DNA of 64,000 nucleotides, taken from Solanum dulcamara. Its lineage: Eukaryota > Streptophyta > Magnoliopsida > Solanales > Solanaceae. The position numbers and the translations under genes were made by a program. The stretch covers positions 70,199,134-70,263,133 of the forward strand of contig NC_077239.1 in the NCBI RefSeq assembly GCF_947179165.1. The letters are read 5' to 3'. Under the pieces are notes generated by a model. That model was not told where the DNA came from and searched no databases. It saw only the letters and a program-made list of their open reading frames with translations. Positions 35,886 through 47,609 of the stretch are shown here, piece by piece (within the stretch, counting starts at the first letter, position 1; the number at the start of each line of letters is the position of its first letter).

Positions 35886-38527
35886 AACATGTAAAGAAAG
35901 AATGTAAGACAATGCTAATGATTTCTGACATGGATTTTTCTAGATTGATGGTGTATGCTCAGCAGGTTGAGGATAACAAGAAAAAGGACCGAGAAGAACA
36001 CCTAAGCAAGAAGGCTAAGTCTGCTGGGCATGAGAATGAGCAGAAGCAAGGGAAGGGTAACAAGTCTTTCTTTCAGAAAAGGTCTTCCAATTATGCACCT
36101 TCCCCAACAAATGCTTTTACACCTAATACCAGGTATGATCAGAGATCGCTAAGTCACCAAAACTTTCAATCTCAAGGTTCTCAGTCCCAATTAAGTATGT
36201 CTCAAGGTTCTAGAGGAAAACCACTATGTGCTAGATGTGGGAAGCTCCATTTGGGAGAGTGTCGTGTGGGCACCAATGCTTGCTACGGATGTGGAAAGAT
36301 AGGTCACTTCCAGAATGAGTGTCCTTCAAAAAGGCAGGGAGATGGAAGTAGTAGAGCTCAGTTTTCTTCTGTAGCTCCACAGAATAGAGGTAATCATAGA
36401 GGTGCAGCTTCAAGTGTAGGTGGGGGAACCAACCATCTGTATGCTATGGGTAGTCGCCAAGACCAAGAAAACGCACCCGATGTTGTTACTGGTATGCTTC
36501 GAGTCCTTTCTTTTGATGTGTATGCATTACTTGATCCGAGTGCTACATTATCTTTTGTGACTCCTTACTTGGCTAGTAAATTTGAGATCCTTCCTGAGTG
36601 TCTTCTTGAGCCTTTTAGTGTGTCTACTCCTGTTGGTGATTCTATCTTAGCTGAGAGGGTCTATAGAAATTATACTGTGTCAATCTATCATAGGGATACC
36701 ATGGCTGACTTAGTTGAGTTGGACATGGTTGATTTTGATGTGATTCTTGGTATGGACTGGCTTTATTCTTGTTATGCTTCGGTTGATTGTAGGACCCGAA
36801 TTGTCAAGTTTCAATTTCCAAATGAGCCTATCTTAGAGTGGAAGGGGAATTCTGTAGTGCCTAGGGGTAAATTTATTTCCTACCTTAAGGCCAGAAAATT
36901 AATCTCTAAGGGATGTATATATCATATAGTTCGAGTCAAAAATATTAATGATCAGACTCCATCTCTTGAGTCAGTTCCCATTGTGAATGAGTTTCCTGAA
37001 GTCTTTCCAGAGGATCTACTCGGAATTCCTCCTAATAGAGAGATAAACTTTGGTATTGATATCCTTCCTGATACACAACCTATCTCCATTCCTCCTTATA
37101 GGATGGCTCCTGCTGAGTTGAAAGAGTTGAAAGAACAACTAAAATACCTCCTAGATAAGGGGTTTATTAGACCAAGTGTCTCACCCTGGGGCGCTCCTAT
37201 CCTATTCGTGCGAAAGAAAGATGGGTCCCTTAGAATGTGCATTGATTACCGACAACTAAATAAGGTCACCATTAAAAACAAGTACCCTCTTCCCAGAATA
37301 GATGATTTATTTGACCAACTTCAGGGTGCCACATGCTTCTCTAAGATAGACCTTAGATCAGGCTATCACCAGTTGAAAGTGAGAGAATGTGACATCCCGA
37401 AGACGGCTTTTCGAACCCGCTATGGTCATTTTGAGTTTCTTGTTATGTCCTTTGGATTGACAAATGCTCCAGCAGCTTTTATGGACCTCATGAACCGAGT
37501 ATTCAAGCCATACCTTGATACATTTGTAATTGTCTTCATCGATGATATTTTGGTCTACTCTAGAAGTAAGAGTGAGCATGCTAATCACCTTAGGATTGTC
37601 CTTCAAACTCTTAAGGAGAAGGAGTTGTATGCTAAGTTTTCAAAGTGTGAGTTTTGGCTTGAGTCTGTAGCATTCCTAGGTCATATTATATCTGGGGATG
37701 GAATCCAAGTTGATATTCAAAAGATTGAGGCAGTTAAGAACTGGCCCCGACCCACCTCTCCAACCGACATAAGGAGTTTCTTAGGTTTGGCTGGTTACTA
37801 CAGGAGGTTTGTTAAGGGATTTTCATCCATATCCTCACCATTGACTAAGCTGACTCAGAAGAAGGCTAAGTTTCAATGGTCTGATGCTTGTGAGAAAAGT
37901 TTTCAAGAGTTGAAAGCTAGATTGACTACTGCTCCAGTACTATCCCTACCCGAAGGAATGGATGGTTTTGTAATCTATTGTGATGCTTCAAGAGTTGGGT
38001 TGGGATGTGTATTGATGCAGAAGGGTAAGGTCATTGCCTATGCCTCCAGGCAGCTTAAGACTCATGAGAGGAACTACCCCACTCATGACCTTGAGTTGGC
38101 AGCTGTGGTATTTGCTCTTAAGATTTGGCGTCACTATCTTTATGGTGTACATGTGGATGTGTTCACAGACCATAAGAGCTTGCAGTATGTATTCAGCCAG
38201 AAGGAGCTGAATTTGAGGCAAAGGAGATGGCTAGAGTTGCTCAAGGATTATGACATGAGCATTCTCTACCACCCAGGTAAAGCAAATGTAGTTGCTGATG
38301 CTCTTAGCAGGTTATCTATGGGAAGTACAACTCATGTGGAAGAGGAAAAGAAGGAGTTGGCAAAGGAAGTGCATAGACTTGCGCGTTTGGGAGTTCAACT
38401 TATTGACTCTAGTGAGGGTGGTACAATAGTACGAAATAGAGCCGAATCATCTCTAGTTGCAGAGGTGAAAGAAAAGCAAGATCAGGACCCTATTTTTCTT
38501 CAACTGAAGGATGAGGTTCACAAGTAG
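35852..38527 (+). pseudogene. LINE tail-gag-protease-RT-RNase H fused frame, copy D (891 codons)
   Basis: The longest Gag-Pol frame in the window. Its first ATG ([11 protein letters not shown]) lies in the LINE tail repeat and reads in phase into Gag at KHVKKECK; the first ~210 Gag residues are absent. CCHC knuckle, protease, complete RT (FIDDILVYS) and complete RNase H through the linker follow. RNase H is unbroken, because Q (CAG) and R (CGA) are kept where A and B have stops. The protease site reads LLDPSAT, with the conserved Gly changed to Ser, so protease activity is doubtful. It ends at TAG 38525-38527, shared with copy A. Confidence 0.92.
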
Positions 38528-39301
38528 AAGGTAATGGCTTTTACCAAAGGGGGAGATGGAGTGTTGAGATATCAAGAAAGATTATGTGTTCCAAGTGTTG
38601 ATGGTATTAGGGAGAGAATCATGAAAGAAGCCCATAATTCTAAGTATTCCATCCATCCAGGTTCAACAAAGATGTATCATGACTTAAGAGAAGTATACTG
38701 GTGGAGTGGAATGAAGAGAGATATAGTAGAGTTTGTGTCCAAGTGCCCAAATTGCCAACAAGTTAAAGTTGAGCACCAAAGGCCTTGTGGAGTGGCTCAG
38801 AATATAGAGATACCGGAATGGAAGTGGGAAATGATCAATATGGACTTCATTACCGGTTTACCACGAACCCGCAAACAACATGACTCTATTTGGGTGATTG
38901 TGGATAGGATGACAAAATCGGCCCATTTCTTGCCGGTTAAGACTACGAACACTGCAGAGGATTATGCCAAACTGTATCTTAGAGAGATTGTTAGACTGCA
39001 TGGAGTTCCTTTGTCTATCATCTCTGATAGGGGAGCTCAATTTACTGCTCAGTTTTGGAAGTCATTTCAGAAGGGCTTGGGTTCAAGAGTGAACCTTAGT
39101 ACTGCTTTTCATCCGCAAACAGATGGCCAGGCAGAGCGTACGATACAGACTTTGGAGGATATGTTAAGAGCCTGTGTCATTGACTTCAAAGGTAATTGGG
39201 ATGATCATTTACCTCTTATTGAGTTTGCATACAATAATAGTTTCCATTCGAGTATTCAAATGGCTCCTTATGAAGCTTTGTATGGGAGGAGATGTAGATA
39301 A
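38528..39301 (+). pseudogene. Chromovirus integrase core, copy D
   Basis: The frame continues in phase after the TAG; from ATG 38534 it is open for 255 codons with the HHCC region and the DDE core. It ends at TAA 39299-39301, where A, B, C and E have TCA. This stop is a C-to-A change, unlike most breaks in the array. Confidence 0.9.
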
Positions 39302-39925
39302 CCAATTGGTTGGTTTGAAGTTGGTGAAGCTGAGTTGATTGGACCAGACTTGGTTCACCAAGCTATGGAGAAGGTGAAAACCATACAAGAGAGGTTGAGG
39401 ACTGCTCAAAGTCGCCAAAAATCCTACACTTATGTTAGAAGAAGAGATTTGGAGTTCAAAGTGTACGATTGGGTATACTTGAAAGTTTCACCCATGAAGG
39501 GTGTGATGAGATTTGGAAAGAAAGGGAAGCTTAGTCCCCGCTACATTGGTCCTTATCAGATTATGAGGAGGGTAGGTAATGTAGCCTATGAATTGGAGTT
39601 GCCTCCAGAATTAGCTGCTATTCATCCCGTGTTTCACATCTCTATGCTTAAGAAGTATTTGGGAGATCCTTCACTTGTTGTCCCAGCTGAGAGCATTGGG
39701 GTGAAAGAGAGTTTGAGTTATGAAGAGATTCCAGTTCAAATTCTTGATCGTCAGGTTTGCAAATTAAGAACTAAGGAAGTGGCATCTATCAAAGTCCTAT
39801 GGCGAAATCAATTTGTTGGAGAGGCTACATGGGAAGCTGAAGAAGATATGAAGGCTAACTATCCTCATCTATTTATGCCTTCTGATGACGATATTCAAGG
39901 TAATATTCCTTACTTCTACCTTTGA
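39302..39925 (+). pseudogene. GPY/F module and chromodomain, copy D
   Basis: 196 codons are open from 39335 in the same Pol frame. GPY/F ([10 protein letters not shown]) and the chromodomain-like end ([20 protein letters not shown]) are present; VGEAT and QVCKL are private changes. Confidence 0.9.
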
Positions 39926-40055
39926 GTCGATGTTTATTCTTAAGTTTGAGTCATTAACCATTTGAGTATCGGAGTTGATGTATTGATGATATTCATTATT
40001 TATGTCTCCTATTTTCATCTTCATTCGAGGACGAATGATCCCAAGGGGGAGATAT
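39926..40055 (+). promoter_or_regulatory. Copy D 3' spacer, hairpin and polypurine tract
   Basis: Hairpin CATTCG-AGGA-CGAATG at 40022-40037; polypurine tract AAGGGGGAGA at 40043-40052. No coding. Confidence 0.78.
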
Positions 40056-42211
40056 TGTAACAACCCCTAAAATGTTGTATGTCGGTATTTCAATTCTCCA
40101 CAAAAATAATACAGCCTCTGTATTTTGGGCATAACTTTTTATAGGTTGGTCCAAATTAGGTGATTCAAATTTATGGGTAATCACAACATCGTTACCTACA
40201 ACTTTCATGAAGAACATAACTTCAAATTCGGAGTATAAGTAGGTCAAATAAATTAATCTTTGCAAGATATAGTGTTGTGACGAAATTGAGTGTTGATAGA
40301 AGAAAATTCATATCTCACTGTAGGTTGCTCCAAATTGGTTGATTCTTGAACGATATGAAACTAGACTTCCATATCTACAATTCATATGAAGAAACCAAAT
40401 CCTAATAAGGAATTTATCTTATTCAAACGTAGCTTCGAAAATGAGTATTCTGTTAAAAAGAACTCATCTTACCTACCATGGAAACATCTAGATGCATTTG
40501 ACATCATGCATGACATAAATTGTCCTCCATTTAACATCATCCATGACATCAATATATTCCATTAAATTTTCAGATTTTTCTTTATAATTATTTTATTTAT
40601 TGTTAGGTCCCTCTTTCCCACCTATAAATACCCACCTTATTTCCTCATTTTATTCATCAAGCTTTCCTAAGCATTTCTTCTCTCTATATACTTCTTCTCA
40701 AATATAGTTTTAGTTTTAGTAGTATAAAAATACTACTCTGGTTATTCTTATACTCCGGGTAGTACACAAAACGCTACGGCGAGAAGAAAAGGCTAGGGAT
40801 CCAAGAGTATTCCAATTCGAAGTAAACCTTCGGATTTAAGGTATGTAAGGCTTTCATAGCATTGGATTGAGTTCGTCCATGCGTCCAATATTTAAATTTA
40901 TTATAATTGAGTTATAGTTGAGTTGTATTCAAATCTTGAATTCTAGATGAATTAATTCTTCTTCTATTGAGTTTGATATATTTATGCATTAATATTATTA
41001 TTATTGTTATCTCTCATATTATTGGAATTATTGTTCATGGCTACTTTCCCATGAATCCTAATTGATTTGATGTTCATGAATATTTTTACACATATTTTGA
41101 GTAAAGATGTTGGCTTTTTATTATTTTTATTGATAAAAAGAGAGTTATATGAATTAATACTATATATGTATTTTATTGAGTTTTGAAAGAGCAAAAGAGT
41201 TGAATTTGAATGAATTTGAGAAAATGATATTTTGAGCAAGATGTTTTGATGAGATGAAAATGATGTTTTTTGGAAGTATAATGATTGATGAACATGAAAT
41301 GAGATGAGTTTGATGATTTAAATTAAAGTCCAATGAGACTAGATGATGAGTTTAATATGAGCACATATTTTGGGAGTAGTATTGAGCACCGAGTTGGGTA
41401 AGAGTTTAATTTACTCAAACCCCAGAACTACGTAGCCAGCGTAGGATGGAGGCTATGCCTCTTAAGTCCCAAAAAGAGGACTTTGATGAATGGATCCAAG
41501 ATGGTGATGTCCTTTACCCTGGCAAGGTATTGGATGGATGTGGCAACGACATCGCTTCGTTGTATCATCGCTAGCTCATAAGTGATGGTTGTCGGTTAGA
41601 GAAACTCCCAACTGAGTAAGCATTGCTTATTACTATTATTTTTATTATTATATTTTAAACTTGCATTACATATTCATGTTGAGATGATGTTGAGTTCTGA
41701 GCTGGGTTTTATTGAGAGGAGTATCTTGATATCTATCCTTACCTTCCTGCCATTTTACATACTCGTACATTCCACGTACTGACGTCATTCGACCTGCATC
41801 GTTTTATGATGCAGATACAGGTGTTAGAAATCCTCAACAGGCGCATCGTTGAAGATCATTTCTTTTTAGCTATTTGGTGAGTCCTTCTTGTATTCGAAGG
41901 AACTCCTTATCCTTTTATTATTGTTGAGTGTGATGTTTCTTTTGAGGTAGCCATGGACATGTCATTGGCACCATCTAAGAGTATTAGAGGCTTCATAGAC
42001 AGAGTCTGATGATGTAATCGGAGTAGTTCTCCTTAGAAACTACTTCTTCTAATAATTATCTATTTTTCCTATGATTATGACAAGCCCACATTAGTATTCT
42101 TAAGTCTTCCGCTCATGAATAAATAAGAAATGAGACCAAGTGGTTCTTTCAGAAGTCAGAAATGGTTTCTGAGTGTCGGCCACGCCTAGGGTACCCTCTC
42201 GAGGCGTGACA
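40056..42211 (+). repeat. Full-length terminal 3' LTR of the array
   Basis: 2,156 bp, TGTAACAACC to GGCGTGACA. TATA box at 40623-40630. The 3' terminal inverted repeat is CACGCCT 42181-42187 with AGGCGTG 42202-42208. Beyond it the sequence changes to unrelated LTR-X DNA starting CTTAT, the candidate target duplication whose partner lies outside the window. It differs from the LTR at 18589 by an extra TTTTAG unit and scattered bases. Confidence 0.93.
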
Positions 42212-43744
42212 CTTATGGTGTTGTTATAAAGTGTATTAAACATTGTTTAAGTGGCTGGAAATATGAAAATTCCATAAATATGCTCGACGATTCGAAACAA
42301 ACTAAATTGGAGTCGCTATAGTTAAATTATAGTCGAAGCAAGGTGTTGTGCTTGTGGTGTGCTGCTGTAGGTGTGTGGTGGTGTATTGCAGGGCCTAAAA
42401 GTATTCTAAAAGAGGTGTGGGTACTTCTGGTTTCATACACATGACCCCTCATTTTGTATAATTAAAGGTTTTGCAAAATAAAGACTAGAAACCCTATTTT
42501 GGTATCGTAATTTTCAGCAAGTTGGTTGGAGCTTATGTTGTGTAATGTTGCCATGTTTTATTTGCATATGAGCTGCAGGTTGTTTTTTGGTTGGCTGTAG
42601 TGATTAGAGATCTAATTGGAAATTTGGATAGGGCATGTTATAGGGGAGGTGCTGCCCGATTTTCGTTAACTCCTTAACGAGCTAAAGAACTAGTCGAGAA
42701 AACGAGTGAGGAAATGAGTTCTATGAATACTCGTGTGCAACTTAAGATGCTGAAAAGTCAAGGATGGTTGATATTCGTATTGTTTCTGTGTTGAATAGGT
42801 TCAAAGAGCGACGAGGCGAACGTGATAAAGAGTAACTCGTAAGAGGTATGTGAAGCTTTCTCTTGGCATGTTTTTGGCATAAGTATGTAAAGTTATCTCT
42901 CTTTTCTTTTGGCATGCCTTAGCCTTAAGTGGATTGTATATGAAATGTGGGGATAATTCCATTCCCATAACTTTAAGTACACCTCATAATCCCTGTCCAC
43001 TGTTTGATATTGAAACCCCTGCAAGAACTGAGTATTGCCTTTTAAGGCTTCTACGTGTTAAAAAGTAATGTATGGGGAGCTATCTTTCCTTTCCCCTGAG
43101 ATGTATTTGGCATAAAAATGAGGTTATGATGTCATGTCTGTTCACCGATCCCCAGGATGGGCTGGGTACGAAATATATACATGATGACACATGAAGGGAA
43201 GTACAGACTAAATAGAGCTTATTCTCTTTCTTTTTTGGCATGTCCTAGTTGTAAGTTAAATATGATATGAGCTCCGGGGTAATTCCATTCTTAAGCATCT
43301 CTTGTTTACTTATGAATATTGAACTCCTATAATAGATGAACTATTTCTCTGGAAAGTTCTATATGTTAAAGAGGCACCAAAGGTACAGGCTCCAAGTCTT
43401 AAAGACTATATGATACCAAGTGTTTCTGATTCCATAAAAGATTTAGCCCTATATTAATACATGTATAGGGTCCCCGAGATTACAATTGATATAGCCCATA
43501 ATGGCATTTAGAGGACACTTGAGAGGACTACACTACTACTCGAGTTCTTAGACGATAGCTTAATTTCCTTATACGGTCGAGTCTCTGATAATGTTTTAAA
43601 TTGTATATGGTTACTCACTACTCTACTCGTGCATACCATAACCCTTTTATCACCGAGTCCCGAAACGGGTACGTAGACGTGCACAGTTCACTACATTATC
43701 CACCGAGTCCCTCACTAAAGGGCCGGGTTGCTACACGAGGATAT
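42212..43744 (+). repeat. LTR-X, left part (non-coding LTR remnant)
   Basis: No frame of note. The style is that of a Solanaceae-like Gypsy LTR (AAGAGGTATGTGAAGC after a leader, then CACCGAGTCCC and GGGCCGGGT motifs). It joins logically with 49685-50528 once the solo LTR between them is removed. It contains a diverged internal duplication (42891-43066 and 43214-43374). The left end is cut by the chromovirus array. The family is not identified further. Confidence 0.6.
43740..43744. repeat. Target-site duplication GATAT, left copy
   Basis: GATAT directly precedes the TGTTGACACCC start of the solo LTR and is repeated at 49685-49689 directly after its end. Confidence 0.75.
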
Positions 43745-43969
43745 TGTTGACACCCAATTTTGACCGACCTATAATTATTTTTTCGAACCACTATCTTAAT
43801 AGATAGAAATTTTTAAAAATTATGTTCTTGTATTATATATATATGTATAAAGTTAAATTTTTTAGTTTTTACCAAAAAAAAAAAAAAAAAATCATATATT
43901 TTGGATTTTCATAGCTTATAATATATATATTTTTATTTGTTAATATTATTAACATCATTTTTTTTATCG

Positions 43970-44520
43970 TTTATGAAAATAACAAGCTTTGTACATTCAA
44001 ATATTTTTTCACATTATTTAGTATATATTATACGTGTGTGTGTGTTTTCTTTGTATAAATATTACTTAATTAAGTATATTTTACCAATTTACTTATTCAT
44101 ATTAATTTGTGCATATTGCATACCTATTTTAATACTACTTATATGCATATGCATATAAAGTTTTTTTTTAATTAATTAAGTTTATTGTGAATTTTAGTTA
44201 ATAGGTATGTCATATCTATTCTAGTATGCATACGATGCATCATATATATATATACATGAGTATTTTTCTTTATATAAAAAATATATTACTTACTAAGTCT
44301 ATTTTTATTATTTACTCATTCATATTAATATATACGTATTACATCTATTTTAATAGATCTTATGTACATATGTATATAAAAAAGGGGTTATTATTTAAGT
44401 TTATTATATATCTTTACTTGTTTATGTTAACATATCTATTTTAGTATGTATTATATACATGTGGCATTTTATATGTATATACGCAAATATTTATATTGTA
44501 TGTACATGCATATTTACTTT
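43970..44520 (+). repeat. Degenerate ~105-115-bp AT-rich repeats in the solo LTR U3
   Basis: The pattern TTACTTATTCATATTAAT...CTATTTTAATA...TATGCATATATA recurs with anchors near 44089, 44196, 44310 and 44411, with a possible earlier unit near 43970. The copies are strongly diverged. Short open frames here (72-73 codons) follow the low-complexity sequence and are not genes. Confidence 0.5.
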
Positions 44521-44759
44521 ATATATATATTAGTATAATTTTATAAATTTATGATTTTACTTATTCAACATGTATTTGACAATTAATTAGATAACATTTT
44601 ATTTTTATAACTACTTATAATTATATTCTAATCAAATTTTAATGTAATCTATTTTTAATCTCAACCGTAAATTGCATTTGATCGAACGGCTCCCATTCGT
44701 TCCTATCTTTTCCACACCCCAAAACCCTAAACTATCTTATTCTTCCTCTTTCTAAAAAA

Positions 44760-45145
44760 AGAAAAAGGGAAGAAGACCGCCTCTCCTCTCTCTCTCTACA
44801 CTATCTCACGCCGCCTCTCCGAACAGCACCACACAACTCCGATGTCGTCTCCTTCTTTCCCTTCACTGCGTCTCCCTCTCTCCGGCTAAGACGACTCCAA
44901 CGAACCCGAACGGCGAGCTGGACGAAGACGCCAAGCAGCGGCGACACGAACAGCAGCCCCAACAACCTCCTTCTCCAACGGCAAGAAGCAACAGCTCACG
45001 ACAGACAACATCAACAAGAGCATCGATGTTCCAGCGAACTCTAGCCAGCAGTCAATCGACCCTTCAAAACTCGAGGTTCAAGTATGTACTTTGAGATCTT
45101 ATTCATCTTAGAGACGGATCTGTAAGATCCGTCCCAGGTAAGTTT
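44760..45145 (+). promoter_or_regulatory. GC-rich leader and splice-donor-like site in the solo LTR
   Basis: A CT-rich then GC-rich stretch, clearly unlike the AT-rich flanks, ends at a perfect inverted repeat ACGGATC-TGTAA-GATCCGT and the sequence CAGGTAAGT (about 45135-45143), an ideal 5' splice site. The same arrangement, diverged, occurs at 50529-51015. It could be the transcribed LTR leader; splicing is inferred only. Confidence 0.45.
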
Positions 45146-45277
45146 CTTCAACCTAAATGTTACTTTATCTTTTCAATTCTTTGTTTCTCTCCAAATGATT
45201 CGATAATTTTGCAGACTCTGTTCTTCCTGTTACTATGTGTTTATTCAATTGTTTTGAGTATTGTGTAATCTTATCCT

Positions 45278-45375
45278 GTTATGGCATTTTTATGCCCAGT
45301 GGTTGCTCCCTCTATTTTTGAATTTGTTATGGCATTCTTATGCCCAGTAGTTGCTCCCTTTAATCCATTTAAGTG
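45278..45375 (+). repeat. 48-bp tandem duplication in the solo LTR
   Basis: GTTATGGCAT(T/C).TTATGCCCAGT.GTTGCTCCC occurs at 45278 and 45326, with few differences between the two copies. Confidence 0.7.
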
Positions 45376-46514
45376 TGATAAATCATGTGTGTTTGTAATT
45401 TGTTTCCCTTTTATGAATTTAGCTAATACAGCTTGACAAGCTTAGATTTGTTAATTCAAAATCCCCGTATTGATTCTTAACTTCTTAAAAGACTGCTAGT
45501 GTTGGAATATTTCAAGTAACTTCGATACGAAATTGATTATTTATTGATTTTGGTTTAGTACACTCCTTTAATTGATTCTGCTATCTATTTGAATTATAAC
45601 AACTTGTATATTGGATTAATCATGGCCTATATTTGAACTAAGTGGTACCTAAACCATAATTATTTTGGTATACGAATATATATATTCCTCATTTAGTTAA
45701 CAAAGGAATTATCTTGTAACTAATTGTTCTTTTTCAGTAGTATAAACAGTTCTTATGTGTTACTTTATAGTAGGCTATAATTGTGATATTTCTTTCCTTA
45801 TTTTCCGACAGATTCTCACTATTTTAATTATGATAAAACTTTGCTTCATTGATTTATTTATTGCCTTTAAATGGTAAGGTAACATCATGCCCAAATTTAC
45901 TCTTGCCTTTTGACTGATCTTCTTCGCTATATAAGCAAACCTTTTTCCTTTATACTTGACAACTGATATACTCTACATAGCATTTACACGAAAAGATGAA
46001 AAACTTATATTTTTTACACTTGATCACAGTTCATACACAACGCTTGGTCAACTTTGACATTTTTAAGCTATATACACTAATTTGACATCACAAGTGAACA
46101 AACATTTCATACTCATACCTCTGGATTACTAAAGTTATAATATTTTATATTTTGTTTAGATCCATACTTTGATTTTGTTTACTTGCAAAATCTGAAATAT
46201 TATACACTGTTGGAAGTTTGAATTTTTTTTATGTACTTGAATACTTATTCTAATTAAATTGCATAGTTTTTATCAATTATTGATGGTGGGTCCTTTGGCA
46301 TAACTTTTGACTTTTTTTTAAACATCTTTTGAATAAAGTTTTGATCAAATCTAAAAAGAAGATGTGGTTTTGATTTTTGTGGAGAGAATTTTGAAAATCT
46401 TGTCATATTTTGAAATGAAATACACCATCTTTGACTTATTTGTAAAAGGTTTGAAATTCAAAATTTAGCTAGTGATTTTGTTGATTTCATTATCTTTTAT
46501 CCATAGGTGTATCA

Positions 46515-46665
46515 CTATAAAAAGAGACACACACAACAGACAGAGAGGAGAGATACAGAAAAAAAGACAGACAGAAAGACAAAAGAAAAAAGGAAGAACA
46601 AAACAGAGGGAAAAAAAAAGAGATACAAGAACACAAAAACAAAAAAAAACAAAAAAAGAACACTA
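46515..46665 (+). repeat. T-poor A/G-rich tract
   Basis: About 150 bp with almost no T (AGAGACACACACAACAGACAG and then A-rich runs). The 64-66 codon Lys/Thr/Arg-rich frames across it are low-complexity artefacts. Confidence 0.6.
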
Positions 46666-47609
46666 GAACTTAGAGAAGCTTTTAACAAAATACCTAATTG
46701 CTTTTAAGTTCTTTCTTTTGCCTCTTTGCTACTTCGACTTGTTTGAATCTCGGATATTGCTACCGCTTTCGTTGACATAAAACTCATAATAACCGATTAG
46801 TACTTTTTTTTCCTATTTTATTGTACTGTCTTTACTCTAGGTTCTTACATATTATATCTTGTCAAAATAAATACATGAAGTATCCAGGTTAGTTTCCACT
46901 TTCTTTGATATATTGGTTTATTATTTTTGAAATGTGTTCTTGTTCTATTTGTTTGCTTTGTTGTAGCAAAATTATATAATCATGATATACCTCTATATAT
47001 ATTTGTATATTGGTTGTGTTTTCTTTATGATTTAATAGGGTTTGAACTTCAAAGTTCAAGACACGAGGAGTACGAAAGTTTTAAGATGTCATTATTTTGT
47101 TTACATTTTGTATTATTTATTCATTTACCTGTTGTTTTAATTTTGTAATAATCTTGTAAACTCTACTCTTCATAATAATAATAATAAAATTTGGGATAGT
47201 CTAAGGGGAGGGGAATCAACTTGCTAACTGCATTTATTTTATTTTTCAACTCATGTGTTAAATGTACGTGTGCTAGATAGATACGGCTAATTAGTTAAGA
47301 TTTGTATGTAATTATTAAAATTATGCCATCACCATCATGCCTAGATTAAATTTATATTTGGGTTTGAATATTATTATCCATAGGTATTTGTGTATGTAAT
47401 GGAAAAAATGGTCTAAATTACTATGTCAATAAATTTTGTTCTAATATTGTCTTCTTGTATATTACGAACATGAATTTCAAAAAAAAGAAATAACAAAATG
47501 ATTTGCCTAACTTGTACATGTTTACATTTGTCTAATGTAAACTAAAATCTTCAACCCATATTATTAAAATAATTGTTGAAATAATCAAGCTTACATTAGA
47601 ATATGTATG

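Larger units (their letters stand above)
1..42211 (+). mobile_element. Tandem array of Ty3/Gypsy chromovirus copies with two embedded LINE blocks
   Basis: Four gag-pol copies (A 1-4190, B 14421-18460, C 20955-25654, D 35886-39925) lie head to tail and share LTRs. Two LTRs are complete (18589-20737 and 40056-42211). Two are cut after 584 bp (4321-4904 and 25785-26368) and fused to a LINE block. Matching landmarks in the two halves are offset by 21,464-21,465 bp (LINE start 4905 and 26369; LINE/gag junction 14420 and 35885), so the whole chimera is duplicated. A 28-bp deletion in copy C accounts for the larger offset (~21,493) before about 21,904. The left end lies outside the window; the right end is the LTR terminus at 42211. 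Unequal crossing-over between LTRs or gag-pol copies is the inferred origin. Confidence 0.88.

Noticed and set aside
18589..42211. A single giant composite retrotransposon bounded by two full LTRs
   Set aside because: The left LTR is preceded by copy B's polypurine tract and pol end instead of a target duplication, so a tandem array sharing LTRs is simpler. I cannot exclude it without the outer flanks.
43937..44444. Ile/Tyr-rich hydrophobic frames of 72-73 codons resembling small membrane proteins
   Set aside because: Translation of AT-rich degenerate repeats in an LTR U3.
46472..46707. Lys/Arg-rich frames of 64-66 codons
   Set aside because: Low-complexity translation of the purine-rich tract.
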